From CAYFLR01 sp964343805 (GTDB taxonomy: Bacteria > Bdellovibrionota_B > Oligoflexia > CAYFLR01): 11,413 nt of DNA. The position numbers were made by a program, and so were the translations under genes. Below, piece by piece: positions 1-6,997 of the stretch; position 1 is the first letter of the stretch, and each line of letters starts with the position of its first letter. The notes under the pieces were generated by a model. That model was given only the letters and a program-made list of their open reading frames with translations. It had not been told where the DNA came from and did not search any database. The stretch spans positions 1 to 11,413 of the forward strand of contig CAYFLR010000107.1 in assembly GCA_964343805.1 (NCBI GenBank). Reading direction: 5' to 3'.

Positions 1-59
1 TTGAACCTGTGGCCTACGGGTTATGAGCCCGTCGAGATACCTGACTTCTCCACCCCGCA
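1..59 (-). tRNA. Initiator tRNA-fMet (CAT), 3' end cut off by the window edge
   Basis: Read on the minus strand, the first 59 bases give the 5' acceptor strand (TGCGGGG), the D arm, the anticodon arm, the variable region and the start of the T arm (GGTTCAA). The anticodon CAT lies at 23-25. The anticodon stem ends in three consecutive G:C pairs (GGG before the loop CTCATAA and CCC after it), the hallmark of initiator rather than elongator tRNA-Met. The overall sequence closely follows the bacterial fMet consensus. The first base is T where E. coli has C; initiators lack a Watson-Crick 1:72 pair, but the partner base and the CCA end lie beyond the window. The tRNA would start translation in the cytoplasm. 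A promoter lies just upstream at 80-108. Confidence 0.95.
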
Positions 60-79
60 CCGGAGTATCGTTGGAACCT

Positions 80-108
80 ATTATAGTTGAGATGTAAAGT
101 CAAGTGAA
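80..108 (-). promoter_or_regulatory. Sigma-70-type promoter of the initiator tRNA gene
   Basis: On the minus strand a perfect -10 box TATAAT (80-85) is preceded by a 17-bp spacer and TTCACT (103-108, four of six matches to TTGACA). Transcription would start near 73-74, giving a leader of about 14 nt before the tRNA 5' end at 59. A better -35-like hexamer, TTGACT, also lies nearby but only 12 bp from the -10 box, which is too close. The promoter sits between the 184-aa gene and the tRNA, so the tRNA can be expressed independently. Confidence 0.7.
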
Positions 109-126
109 AAAGCGGCAAGCTGGCGT

Positions 127-681
127 TTAAAGCTGGATAAATTTAGAGTCAATGGTGGAAAGGGTTCTTTTTAGAAGGGGAAGATTGAATTTGGATTTGG
201 TGAGAGTGTATTTTTTTGTATCTAAGAAGTTGAGGTTATGTATCCGGTACTTCTGATCTTGATCAAAAATAAAGCCCAGTTGAAGGAGCTCGTGTTCAAG
301 TTTCTGGAGTTGGACCGGAATGATAGTGTTTACTAAAAATGGGTTGAACTTTTTGAAGAGGCTGTAGAATAAAACTGCTAGTGGTTCTGTGAGGCTATGG
401 TCGTGACTTAATTGACATGTCAGTAAGATTTCAAATGCCCTGTCTTTTAATGTCAGGGTTTTTAAGTGTTTAATTAAACAGAGGGCGTAAATTTCATTCT
501 CATCCTGTAGTATATTTAGAGTGGAAATTTTGTTAAATTTGCTTTGTCCATCATCGAATGAGCCTAATTCAGAGGGGTAAGCAATGGCAGTTTTAATTAT
601 ATCTACGAAGGGGAGAGAGTTTGAGGTGAGTGTGTCTTGTACTGAGGCTAGATTACTGGGTAGTACCGGCTGAAAATACAT
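127..681 (-). CDS. Conserved-looking 184-aa protein of unknown function, possibly a degenerate GNAT-like fold
   Basis: This is an uninterrupted 184-codon frame starting at ATG 681, with a weak AAAGG-like ribosome site 10-15 bases upstream. It has no signal peptide, no membrane segment and no Cys or His cluster, so it is probably cytoplasmic. I do not recognise a family with confidence. The order of elements vaguely recalls GNAT acyltransferases: an N-terminal PVLPSNLASVQDTL segment, then LP-x-x-DI near residues 23-27, a central strand around EIYALCLI, and a C-terminal ELLQLGFIF resembling the 'klGF' strand. The glycine-rich acetyl-CoA loop expected after the central strand is absent, so an active acetyltransferase is unlikely even if the fold is right. 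The gene is transcribed away from the operon and toward the tRNA. A candidate promoter with a perfect TTGACA lies at 728-756. Confidence 0.65.
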   Translation of the reverse strand: MYFQPVLPSNLASVQDTLTSNSLPFVDIIKTAIAYPSELGSFDDGQSKFNKISTLNILQDENEIYALCLIKHLKTLTLKDRAFEILLTCQLSHDHSLTEPLAVLFYSLFKKFNPFLVNTIIPVQLQKLEHELLQLGFIFDQDQKYRIHNLNFLDTKKYTLTKSKFNLPLLKRTLSTIDSKFIQL

Positions 682-698
682 ACAAAAAAGCCTTTGAC

Positions 699-735
699 TT
701 GACTGTTCAAAAAAGTTAGGTTACTTTAATACAAT
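699..735 (+). promoter_or_regulatory. Candidate promoter of the eight-gene envelope operon
   Basis: TTGACT (699-704, five of six) followed by 17 bp and TACTTT (722-727, four of six) is one reading. TACAAT (730-735, five of six) with TTCAAA (706-711) at 18 bp is a second. Both lie 60-100 bp upstream of the first operon start at 797. No other promoter is evident before 10838, because the remaining intergenic gaps are too short to hold one. The choice between the two boxes is unresolved. Confidence 0.35.
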
Positions 736-756
736 TTTAATTTTGTAGCTTGTCAA
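728..756 (-). promoter_or_regulatory. Candidate promoter of the 184-aa gene
   Basis: On the minus strand there is a perfect -35 hexamer TTGACA (751-756), a 17-bp AT-rich spacer and a weak -10 TGTATT (728-733, four of six). A TATTAA with 19-bp spacing is an alternative -10. The start site would be near 720, about 40 nt before the ATG at 681. It abuts a candidate promoter on the opposite strand, so the two divergent units probably share control of this 115-bp intergenic region. Confidence 0.4.
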
Positions 757-796
757 TATCTTTTTTTCTGCTTTGATAATGATTGCAGGGTTTTAA

Positions 797-1858
797 ATGA
801 ATTTGGTTAAAACAGTTCTTTTGGTAAATTGTCTCATATTGTTCTCTGAGATTGCGCTCTCTTTGGAGCCTGAAGTGTCTATTAAGGGGTTTTACTCTCC
901 CAAGGTGTTGGTTTATTCTGATAGTCTGATTGATGAACATATGCTTTTGGTTGATAAAAATCGCCAATCTCTTCAGGTATTTGATCTTTCTACATCGAAA
1001 CCTACGCTCATAGAGAGTTTTAGGGCTTCCACTGGGAAAAAGGATGGAGACAAGAGAGTAGAGGGTGATCGCAAGACACCTGAAGGAATTTATTTCTTTA
1101 ATGAAATAATAGAAAATGAAAATCTTCCTCCGAGATATGGAGTCAGAGCTTTTGTTACAAATTACCCTAACTTATTTGATAGAAAGGCTCGCAAGAAGGG
1201 ATCTGGAATCTGGCTACATGGTCTCAATAGAACATTAGCGGCAAAAGATACTAAGGGGTGTGTGGCTCTAGATAATCAGGATATTGAAACCACCACCCAA
1301 TATGTAAAACTGGGTAAAACCCCAATCATCATAGCAGATAATATAGACTTTGATATAGAAACAGACGATTCTGGAAAAGAAGCGGTAAAATCTATCAAAA
1401 GATACTTAGATGCATGGTCTCAGGCGTGGCAACAAAAGGATACTGACCTTTATATGGATTTTTACTCTCCTCAGTTTTATACCAATCGTATGAATAAGAA
1501 CAGATGGAGACTGCATAAATCTCGGCTGAATCAGAAGTATAAAACTATCAAAGTCAACCTTTGGGATAGACGCTTTTATCTCTATAACAAGCAATTAATG
1601 ATATCTATGAATCTATACTATGTTTCAGATAGCTATTTGGATTATGGTAGGAAAACTCTATACTTGCGCAAAGAACAAGGGAAGTGGCTAATCATTGCAG
1701 AAGGCTGGGATACTCCAGATGAGCTGTCACCTTTGCCTGAAAAACTTGTTCAATTGTATTGTACTAAAGATCGAGTTCAACAAGCGGTGCACGGATTAGC
1801 TAGTTTGAAACAATTGGATAGGAAATGTCCAAATGACTCAGCCATCAAAACCCGGTAA
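797..1858 (+). CDS. Exported L,D-transpeptidase-fold (YkuD) peptidoglycan enzyme with C-terminal NTF2-like domain
   Basis: The 353-aa protein starts with a signal peptide (residues 1 to about 22, hydrophobic VLLVNCLILF), so it acts on peptidoglycan in the periplasm. The YkuD catalytic domain spans about 45-182. It shows GDRKTPEGIY near 90-99, the His-Gly pair H141-G142 and the signature TKGC with catalytic Cys155 followed by V-x-L. Residues 195-305 form an alpha+beta module with the pattern of an NTF2-like domain (AWSQAWQQKD ... FYSPQF ... KWLIIAEGWD). YkuD plus an NTF2-like tail is the architecture of epsilonproteobacterial Csd6/Pgp2, which trim tripeptide stems to dipeptides (L,D-carboxypeptidase) and affect cell shape. 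Canonical L,D-transpeptidases that make 3-3 cross-links or anchor proteins share the same active site, so the reaction type is inferred. AGGG upstream supports ATG 797. It is first in the operon and overlaps the next gene by 26 bp. Confidence 0.9.
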   Translation: MNLVKTVLLVNCLILFSEIALSLEPEVSIKGFYSPKVLVYSDSLIDEHMLLVDKNRQSLQVFDLSTSKPTLIESFRASTGKKDGDKRVEGDRKTPEGIYFFNEIIENENLPPRYGVRAFVTNYPNLFDRKARKKGSGIWLHGLNRTLAAKDTKGCVALDNQDIETTTQYVKLGKTPIIIADNIDFDIETDDSGKEAVKSIKRYLDAWSQAWQQKDTDLYMDFYSPQFYTNRMNKNRWRLHKSRLNQKYKTIKVNLWDRRFYLYNKQLMISMNLYYVSDSYLDYGRKTLYLRKEQGKWLIIAEGWDTPDELSPLPEKLVQLYCTKDRVQQAVHGLASLKQLDRKCPNDSAIKTR

Positions 1859-2693
1859 ATATTTAAATCTGATCTATTTTGTAGAGTCTGGTAAAGCAAG
1901 GTCTGCTCAATTACCGCTATTTTTGATCTATTTTGTGATTTTTCTTTGCTTGGGAGTTTTGAGTACTCTTGGATTCTTTATTTATCATAGTCAAATTCAA
2001 ACAGAAGATATTGGTCAGTTAGAGTCAAGAATTCTTAATCTTAAGAAAACTATTTTTTCTTATCAAGTAACCTATCAAAATATTTTGAATAGAGGTTATC
2101 AGAAGAGTTCTGCCAAGGCAAAAGTAGCAAAAACCCAGCCCTTTAATAGGAAACCGACTCCCATAATTCCAAAAGCCCCTAAAGCCAAAGCAGAAGTGAA
2201 AAAGGCGAAGCCGATTCTAACTAAATCAAAGGTATCTAAACCCAAAAAAGTTTCCTCTATAAATAGCTCTGTAAAAAGTCCACCCCCGACTCAGTCAGTT
2301 AAGCCAAAAGGAAGTATCGGGGCCGCCATTGATGTTACCAGCGTTAAGTTTAAAGAGAGTGGCTTAAAGCATACCCTGACCTTTCGACTCAATAATACCC
2401 AGAAGTCAGGTATTGCTTATCGAGGATATATAATAGCTAAAGCTAGGCAACTCGATCCTATCACCAATGAGCTCATAACTTTGTCCATTTATCCAAAACG
2501 TGCCAAGTTAGAAAGTGGTATGGTGAAGAATCCTACCCAGGGATATCTTTTCAGGATTTCGAAGTACAAAGATTTTAAAGTAGGCCTGAGAGATCTTCAA
2601 TCAGATGCCAAATACACCGATGTGACCTTTTTTATATATAGCGATAGTCGCAAACCTATATATGAACGGACATTTAGTAGTAAGTATTATTAG
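1833..2693 (+). CDS. Single-pass inner-membrane protein with coiled coil, Lys/Pro-rich periplasmic linker and C-terminal beta domain; family not recognised
   Basis: The 286-aa product has a short cytoplasmic N-terminus (1-26), one strong membrane segment (about 27-51), a probable coiled coil (about 55-85), a Lys/Pro/Ala-rich linker (about 92-160) and a C-terminal domain (162-281) rich in alternating hydrophobic residues, probably beta. There is no signal-peptidase site, so the N-terminus should stay anchored in the inner membrane with the rest in the periplasm. This layout resembles TonB in principle (anchor, extended basic/proline spacer, folded tip), but I see no sequence kinship and no ExbB/ExbD genes nearby. 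Its start lies inside the preceding gene (26-bp overlap) with GGA about 9 bases upstream, which suggests translational coupling. The next gene follows after 6 bp. The function is unknown; a structural or scaffolding envelope role is inferred from context. Confidence 0.85.
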   Translation: MTQPSKPGKYLNLIYFVESGKARSAQLPLFLIYFVIFLCLGVLSTLGFFIYHSQIQTEDIGQLESRILNLKKTIFSYQVTYQNILNRGYQKSSAKAKVAKTQPFNRKPTPIIPKAPKAKAEVKKAKPILTKSKVSKPKKVSSINSSVKSPPPTQSVKPKGSIGAAIDVTSVKFKESGLKHTLTFRLNNTQKSGIAYRGYIIAKARQLDPITNELITLSIYPKRAKLESGMVKNPTQGYLFRISKYKDFKVGLRDLQSDAKYTDVTFFIYSDSRKPIYERTFSSKYY

Positions 2694-2699
2694 GTTGTT

Positions 2700-3329
2700 A
2701 TGAAATTATTTAAACCCCCTTTTTGTTTATTACTTAATTGGTTTCTTTTATTTATTAGCTTTGTTTGTTGTTCTACGACGGTTAATTCAACTCCTTCCAA
2801 TCCCTTGCCATCTGTAAAGAAAAATATTTCTAAGAGGCTTAAAGTTTTTCCTAGTAAGGAGGAGGAGAAGAGGGGGATCCCTTATGATTTCTGTATTAGA
2901 CTTAAGGTCAAAAGAGATAATGCACAGGCTTTTTTAGGGCCTGGTCAAAAGTATGGAATGGCCGATCATCTTTTAGAAAAAGGTGAGTTGCTTATATTTT
3001 TAGGTCAACTAGGTGCTTGGCAAAAGGTGTTTATTCCAGAACTTCGTAGGATCCTTTGGATTCATGAAGGTTTTTCAGAAAGATCTTTGAGTAATTTTAA
3101 GAAGAGTGATCACGCTCCCTATGTTCCTATCAAATCCTTTGCTAATAGGCGTATAACCAATAAATATGCCAATGTTAGAAGCGGACCGAGTACAAGTTAT
3201 AAACTTCTCTTTGCTATTTCAAAAGATAGTGTTGTAAAATTGTTATTGCAAAAGAAGAGATGGAGTAAGGTTTGGATTCCGCATTATGATACTGCGGGTT
3301 GGATATATAGGGAGTTATTGAATGAATAG
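2700..3329 (+). CDS. Exported protein with two bacterial SH3 (SH3b) domains
   Basis: The 209-aa protein has an N-terminal hydrophobic signal (about 8-24). Two cysteines at 23-24 raise the possibility of a lipoprotein, but F-V before them is not a good lipobox. The C-terminal SH3b domain (about 152-207) is textbook: ANVRSGPSTSYKLL, a later RWSKVWIP and the closing GWIYRELL. A first, more diverged copy spans about 62-126, with FLGPGQKYGM, the AWQKVFIP core and LWIHEGF. SH3b modules commonly bind peptidoglycan stem peptides or cross-bridges, or other envelope proteins. No catalytic domain is attached, so it looks like a periplasmic binding or targeting subunit. An AGG overlapping the upstream stop serves as ribosome site. 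The gene overlaps the next by 8 bp (ATG inside the final codons), pointing to coupled translation. Confidence 0.85.
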   Translation: MKLFKPPFCLLLNWFLLFISFVCCSTTVNSTPSNPLPSVKKNISKRLKVFPSKEEEKRGIPYDFCIRLKVKRDNAQAFLGPGQKYGMADHLLEKGELLIFLGQLGAWQKVFIPELRRILWIHEGFSERSLSNFKKSDHAPYVPIKSFANRRITNKYANVRSGPSTSYKLLFAISKDSVVKLLLQKKRWSKVWIPHYDTAGWIYRELLNE

Positions 3330-3771
3330 GGTACAAATTAAGTTACTTCTTTTATTAAGTTTAATCAGTTCATTATTAAATTGTGCAACGGTGGTCACTG
3401 GTGAGGTTCAACTTCTTAGGAATGGCGAGGTGTTAAAATCATCCAAGTTAAATAAGAAAGCCACAGTTAACATAATCAAGATTGATGCAGAAAACATAGA
3501 TAAAGGATCATTTAGTTTTGATACAGATCGAAACGGATTCTTTGATACCTCTACTTTGAATATTGCTCTTGAAAAGGGCGTCTATAAATTTGAGGTATTT
3601 AAATATGGATATGCCATTGATTCTTCAACTGTTAAAATCGACGGTGATAAAAAGTTAAAATTTCAACTAAAAAAAATAAAAGAAATTCGAAGTAGAACCT
3701 ACTCTGAAAACCCTCAGAATGAAGAGGTGATTTCATCGGGTTCAGTAAGTATTCAACCTCCACAACTGTAA
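3322..3771 (+). CDS. Small putative lipoprotein with a transthyretin-like beta domain
   Basis: The 149-aa product begins with a basic/hydrophobic signal (residues 1-20) ending in LLNC, a lipobox with Cys21 as the probable lipidated residue. Asn at -1 is less common than Ala, Gly or Ser but tolerated in some lineages. The mature part (about 28-118) is probably a single beta-sandwich. The pattern SFSFDTDRNGFFDT followed by ALEKGVYKFEVFKYGY resembles carboxypeptidase-regulatory/transthyretin-like modules such as those in the large lipoprotein encoded next. The last 30 residues are polar and probably disordered. GGGAG about 8 bases upstream and the overlap with the SH3b gene support the start. 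The specific function is unknown. It may be a partner of the neighbouring large lipoprotein, since the two share a fold type and adjacency. Confidence 0.75.
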   Translation: MNRVQIKLLLLLSLISSLLNCATVVTGEVQLLRNGEVLKSSKLNKKATVNIIKIDAENIDKGSFSFDTDRNGFFDTSTLNIALEKGVYKFEVFKYGYAIDSSTVKIDGDKKLKFQLKKIKEIRSRTYSENPQNEEVISSGSVSIQPPQL

Positions 3772-3817
3772 ATCGTGAGTTGAGTCCACTAGGGACTTAT
3801 TGATAGAGAGGGATCTT

Positions 3818-6800
3818 ATGCGAAAAGTACAAAACAGGGTTGTTTTATATTTTGCTTTAGTCATTTTGGCATCAATTGGAGCGTGTACAGATAATACGGT
3901 CTCTACTTTTTTCTCTTTTCTAGTTCAAACTGATGACGGCAAGGCTTTAGACAAAGTTGATATCTACGTCAATGGTAAAAAGGTGGGAAGAACTGATTCC
4001 GAGGGGATTTTCCTTTTTAGAGGAAAGTATGAACAAGGAAATAAATTAAAAGTAGAGGTTGTTAAAGAGAGTAAAGATTTTTTCTATTCAGATTATCGTG
4101 AGATTATAACCATACCTAAATTAAAACAATTTAGTAAAATATTTGCGGTCTCTTTGTCATTGTCACCAAAGACAATCGACTTAGCGGTTAAGGAAGACTC
4201 GGGAGCAGAAAAAGCGCCTGAAATAAAAACCGAAAAGGATCTGAATAATGTTCTCACTAGCGAAGAGAAGCCAAAAAAGGTATTGCAACCACCTCCGATA
4301 AAAAAGCCCGCTAAAGTTAAACCGCCTAAGCCTCAAAAGAGTGAATCGGGTGTTGAGTCGAAGCCTGATCTTAAAAAGAAGGCAACACCTAAGGTTGTAA
4401 AACCTGTTAAACCCATTGTGAAAAACGAATCGGAACAAATTGAGGGCTTTATAAAGACTTTAAAGGGGGATAAACAGTCTCCCTCATCTCAAAAGTTAAG
4501 TGAGGCCAAGGCTTATGTTCCCAAGAGCGTTAAGAGCGACAATCCATTAAATTTATCAGAAATTGATAGCCCTACTCTGAAACAGGTTAAAAAAGTTTCT
4601 ATCATAAAGAAAGACAAAAAGAAGGCCATTCCCAAAGCCAAACCTGCTAAATACTCCTATTATATCAGGGTTGTAGATGAAAAAGGCAAAGCTGTCCATC
4701 GAGCCAAAGTTTTTATTGGTTGGAAGGATACGGGCTTTTTTGAAGAAATTGGCTATTCCAATAAAAAAGGAAAGGTTCGCTTTACCTATTTTAAACCCAA
4801 AGAGCGTTCAGTTACCTTATTTGTTCAGAAAGATAAATACTTTAGATATTCCAAAAAAATAACTTTGAGACCTTCTGGGCGCTTGAAAGTTAAACTGTTT
4901 AAAGCTGTGGTGATTGATGTTCATGCCTTTACTAAGGAATTCTATTTCCAAAAAGGAGTCGGTAATATTGAAGTGTTTCTTAATAAGAAAAGCATCGGTT
5001 TAACAGATCAATTTGGGCGTTTTTCTTACCAGTACAATGGTCCTAAGGGTGAGTTGATCAATCTTAAGCTAAAGAGTAAAGGATATGTTCCTGGAAACTA
5101 TAGTTCTGATTTAGTCATTGCAAATTCAATCAAAATATCAAAAGCATTTCAGAAAAAAAAGGCTCCGAGTCCAAAGATAGGTTTTGCTCAAATTTATCAC
5201 CATTCCTTTACGAAAAATGTCAAGCCGAAGCAAATTTCTACTTTGAAAAATCAATTTTCCCAGGCTTTAAGAAAGCAACTATTTGCAAAAGAGGATTTTT
5301 TGCAAGTTAAGAGTCGCGTTTTAGAGTCTGAAATAAACAAGCGAGGACTCCTCATACCAGGATTGGTAAGCAAAGGATGGAGTAATTCTAGATTGAATCC
5401 TTATTTGGATGCTGTGATGATTCCCGAACTTATTGTGGCAAAAGATAAAAAGGTTTTCTTTAATGTATACACCGCAACTGGAAAAAATATTCTTTCAATG
5501 TTTGAAAAAATATCTTCATCCAATACTCCCACTAAAATTGCCCAAAAAATAACTCAGAAGCTCAGAAGAAACTTTCCCTTTGAGGGAGCTATTATTGAAA
5601 AACTAAAAAACAAAATGGTTAAGATCAATTTAGGTTCAGATAGATTCCCTGGCATTAAAGCCGGAGATGAGTTTGATATACACGGAATGAAATTTGATCG
5701 TCAGGGTAAGAACTTAACCACACAACTGGTGGGAACGTTAAAGTTGAGCAAGGTTAATAAGACCAGCGCTCTCGCAAAAATAAATAATATACGAGCAAGA
5801 AGTGCCATAAATGTTGGTGATAGGGTGGTAAGGAAGATTAAACTTAGGGCCAGACCAAAGATGGTGAGCAAAGGAAATAAGAAAAAGATTGTTAGCAAAG
5901 CTCCAGGTAAGTCTATTTCATTTGTCGTACGCTCTAAATCTGGTATTAAGCTTAAGCCCATTTCAGAGGTGAATCTTTATGTGAACGGAACTTGGTTAGG
6001 AACAACTAACTCTAAGGGTGTGCTGAAAGCTCAAATTGAAGCTAAAAATAAGATCACAGTACTGGGCCACCGTTTCGGCTATTCTGTTTTAGAACAGGAA
6101 ATCTCTATCAAGGGCAAAAAGTCTCCGATAAATTTATTTCTCTCTCCCCGTTTTTCTTCATTCATAATTAGTACTGTTCCCAATGGAAAGGTTGTCTATA
6201 TTGACGGAAAAAGGGTGGGGCGCTCGCCTATTTTAAAACCGGTGCAATTGCCTTTGGGTTATAGAAAGCTAAAAGTGATGGGAGGAGCGGGATTTAAAAA
6301 CCATGAGAGAGTACTTGAAGTGACTCCTCTCTTAGTTAATTTATCAGGGCCCAAAGCCATTAAGTTAGAGAAAGACTTCTTATCGATTGCTAGAAAGTTT
6401 GAACAAAAGAGAGCCTATGAAAAGGCGATCCTCTACTATAAAAAGGTAAAAGATAGTGAGTCTGATTATCCAAGGGCGCAAAACGCCATGGGACGAATCT
6501 ATTTAGATTATCTTAAACAGCCTGAAAAGGCAGTAGAATCATTTGAGCAAGTTTTTAAGGTCCCTGAAGTTAAAGAAATGGTGAATAAGCAATATACCGT
6601 CACCTACACTAATTTAGGTACCGCCTATTTTCAGGCAGCCAATAAGTCATTTAATTCAAACCAAAGAAAGTCAGCTCTCTTTTTTAAGAAAGCTTATGAG
6701 AGTTTTTTAAAAGCCAATATGTATTCGAAATATTTTCCGATAGAGAGTCATAATCAGATTAAACATGATACTTTATACTTTCTGGCTCTTACTTATCAGA

Positions 6801-6985
6801 AATTATTTTATCTCACAGAACGGCCACAGTTTCTGCAAAAGGCTAATATTGCATGGAAGGATTATATAGATTTTTACCGATTTCATATTACTGAAAAGAC
6901 CAAGTATGAGGATCCTATTAAGAATGCAAAACTCTACTTGGCTGAGGTAAAAGCTTCCATGCAGAAGCAAAAAAAGAAAAAATAG
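3818..6985 (+). CDS. Very large lipoprotein with beta-sandwich modules, Lys/Pro-rich linker, PEGA domain and C-terminal TPR repeats
   Basis: Numbered from ATG 3818 (1055 aa), a signal peptide ends in the lipobox IGAC (Cys23). Then come a transthyretin-like domain (about 30-112), a Lys/Pro-rich spacer (about 115-280), two more beta-sandwich modules (about 280-362 and 363-440, each with a G-x-T/S-[DN]-x-x-G-x-[FV] turn), and a mixed alpha/beta region (about 455-595). A beta module (about 590-672, GIKAGDEFDIHG) recalls the C-terminal part of FlgT-like proteins, with low certainty. Another Ig-like module (about 698-777), a clear PEGA domain (about 779-850, VPNGKVVYIDGKRVGRSP) and TPR-type helices (about 852-1025, AYEKAILYYKKVK) follow. 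PEGA and TPR are protein-interaction modules, so a scaffold in the outer membrane or periplasm is likely. I prefer ATG 3818 because GAGAGGGA sits at the right distance; TTG 3800 would add six residues, and its ribosome site is caught in a small hairpin (3783-3797). Confidence 0.85.
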   Translation: MRKVQNRVVLYFALVILASIGACTDNTVSTFFSFLVQTDDGKALDKVDIYVNGKKVGRTDSEGIFLFRGKYEQGNKLKVEVVKESKDFFYSDYREIITIPKLKQFSKIFAVSLSLSPKTIDLAVKEDSGAEKAPEIKTEKDLNNVLTSEEKPKKVLQPPPIKKPAKVKPPKPQKSESGVESKPDLKKKATPKVVKPVKPIVKNESEQIEGFIKTLKGDKQSPSSQKLSEAKAYVPKSVKSDNPLNLSEIDSPTLKQVKKVSIIKKDKKKAIPKAKPAKYSYYIRVVDEKGKAVHRAKVFIGWKDTGFFEEIGYSNKKGKVRFTYFKPKERSVTLFVQKDKYFRYSKKITLRPSGRLKVKLFKAVVIDVHAFTKEFYFQKGVGNIEVFLNKKSIGLTDQFGRFSYQYNGPKGELINLKLKSKGYVPGNYSSDLVIANSIKISKAFQKKKAPSPKIGFAQIYHHSFTKNVKPKQISTLKNQFSQALRKQLFAKEDFLQVKSRVLESEINKRGLLIPGLVSKGWSNSRLNPYLDAVMIPELIVAKDKKVFFNVYTATGKNILSMFEKISSSNTPTKIAQKITQKLRRNFPFEGAIIEKLKNKMVKINLGSDRFPGIKAGDEFDIHGMKFDRQGKNLTTQLVGTLKLSKVNKTSALAKINNIRARSAINVGDRVVRKIKLRARPKMVSKGNKKKIVSKAPGKSISFVVRSKSGIKLKPISEVNLYVNGTWLGTTNSKGVLKAQIEAKNKITVLGHRFGYSVLEQEISIKGKKSPINLFLSPRFSSFIISTVPNGKVVYIDGKRVGRSPILKPVQLPLGYRKLKVMGGAGFKNHERVLEVTPLLVNLSGPKAIKLEKDFLSIARKFEQKRAYEKAILYYKKVKDSESDYPRAQNAMGRIYLDYLKQPEKAVESFEQVFKVPEVKEMVNKQYTVTYTNLGTAYFQAANKSFNSNQRKSALFFKKAYESFLKANMYSKYFPIESHNQIKHDTLYFLALTYQKLFYLTERPQFLQKANIAWKDYIDFYRFHITEKTKYEDPIKNAKLYLAEVKASMQKQKKKK

Positions 6986-6997
6986 TAAAGGGAGTTT

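Noticed and set aside
109..130. Possible hairpin terminator after the 184-aa minus-strand gene, before a T-rich stretch
   Set aside because: The bases near the stop do not form a proper inverted repeat on inspection; only the T run is present.
4181..4438. Minus-strand frame rich in Phe and Arg
   Set aside because: It is the antisense of the Lys/Pro-rich linker of the large lipoprotein.
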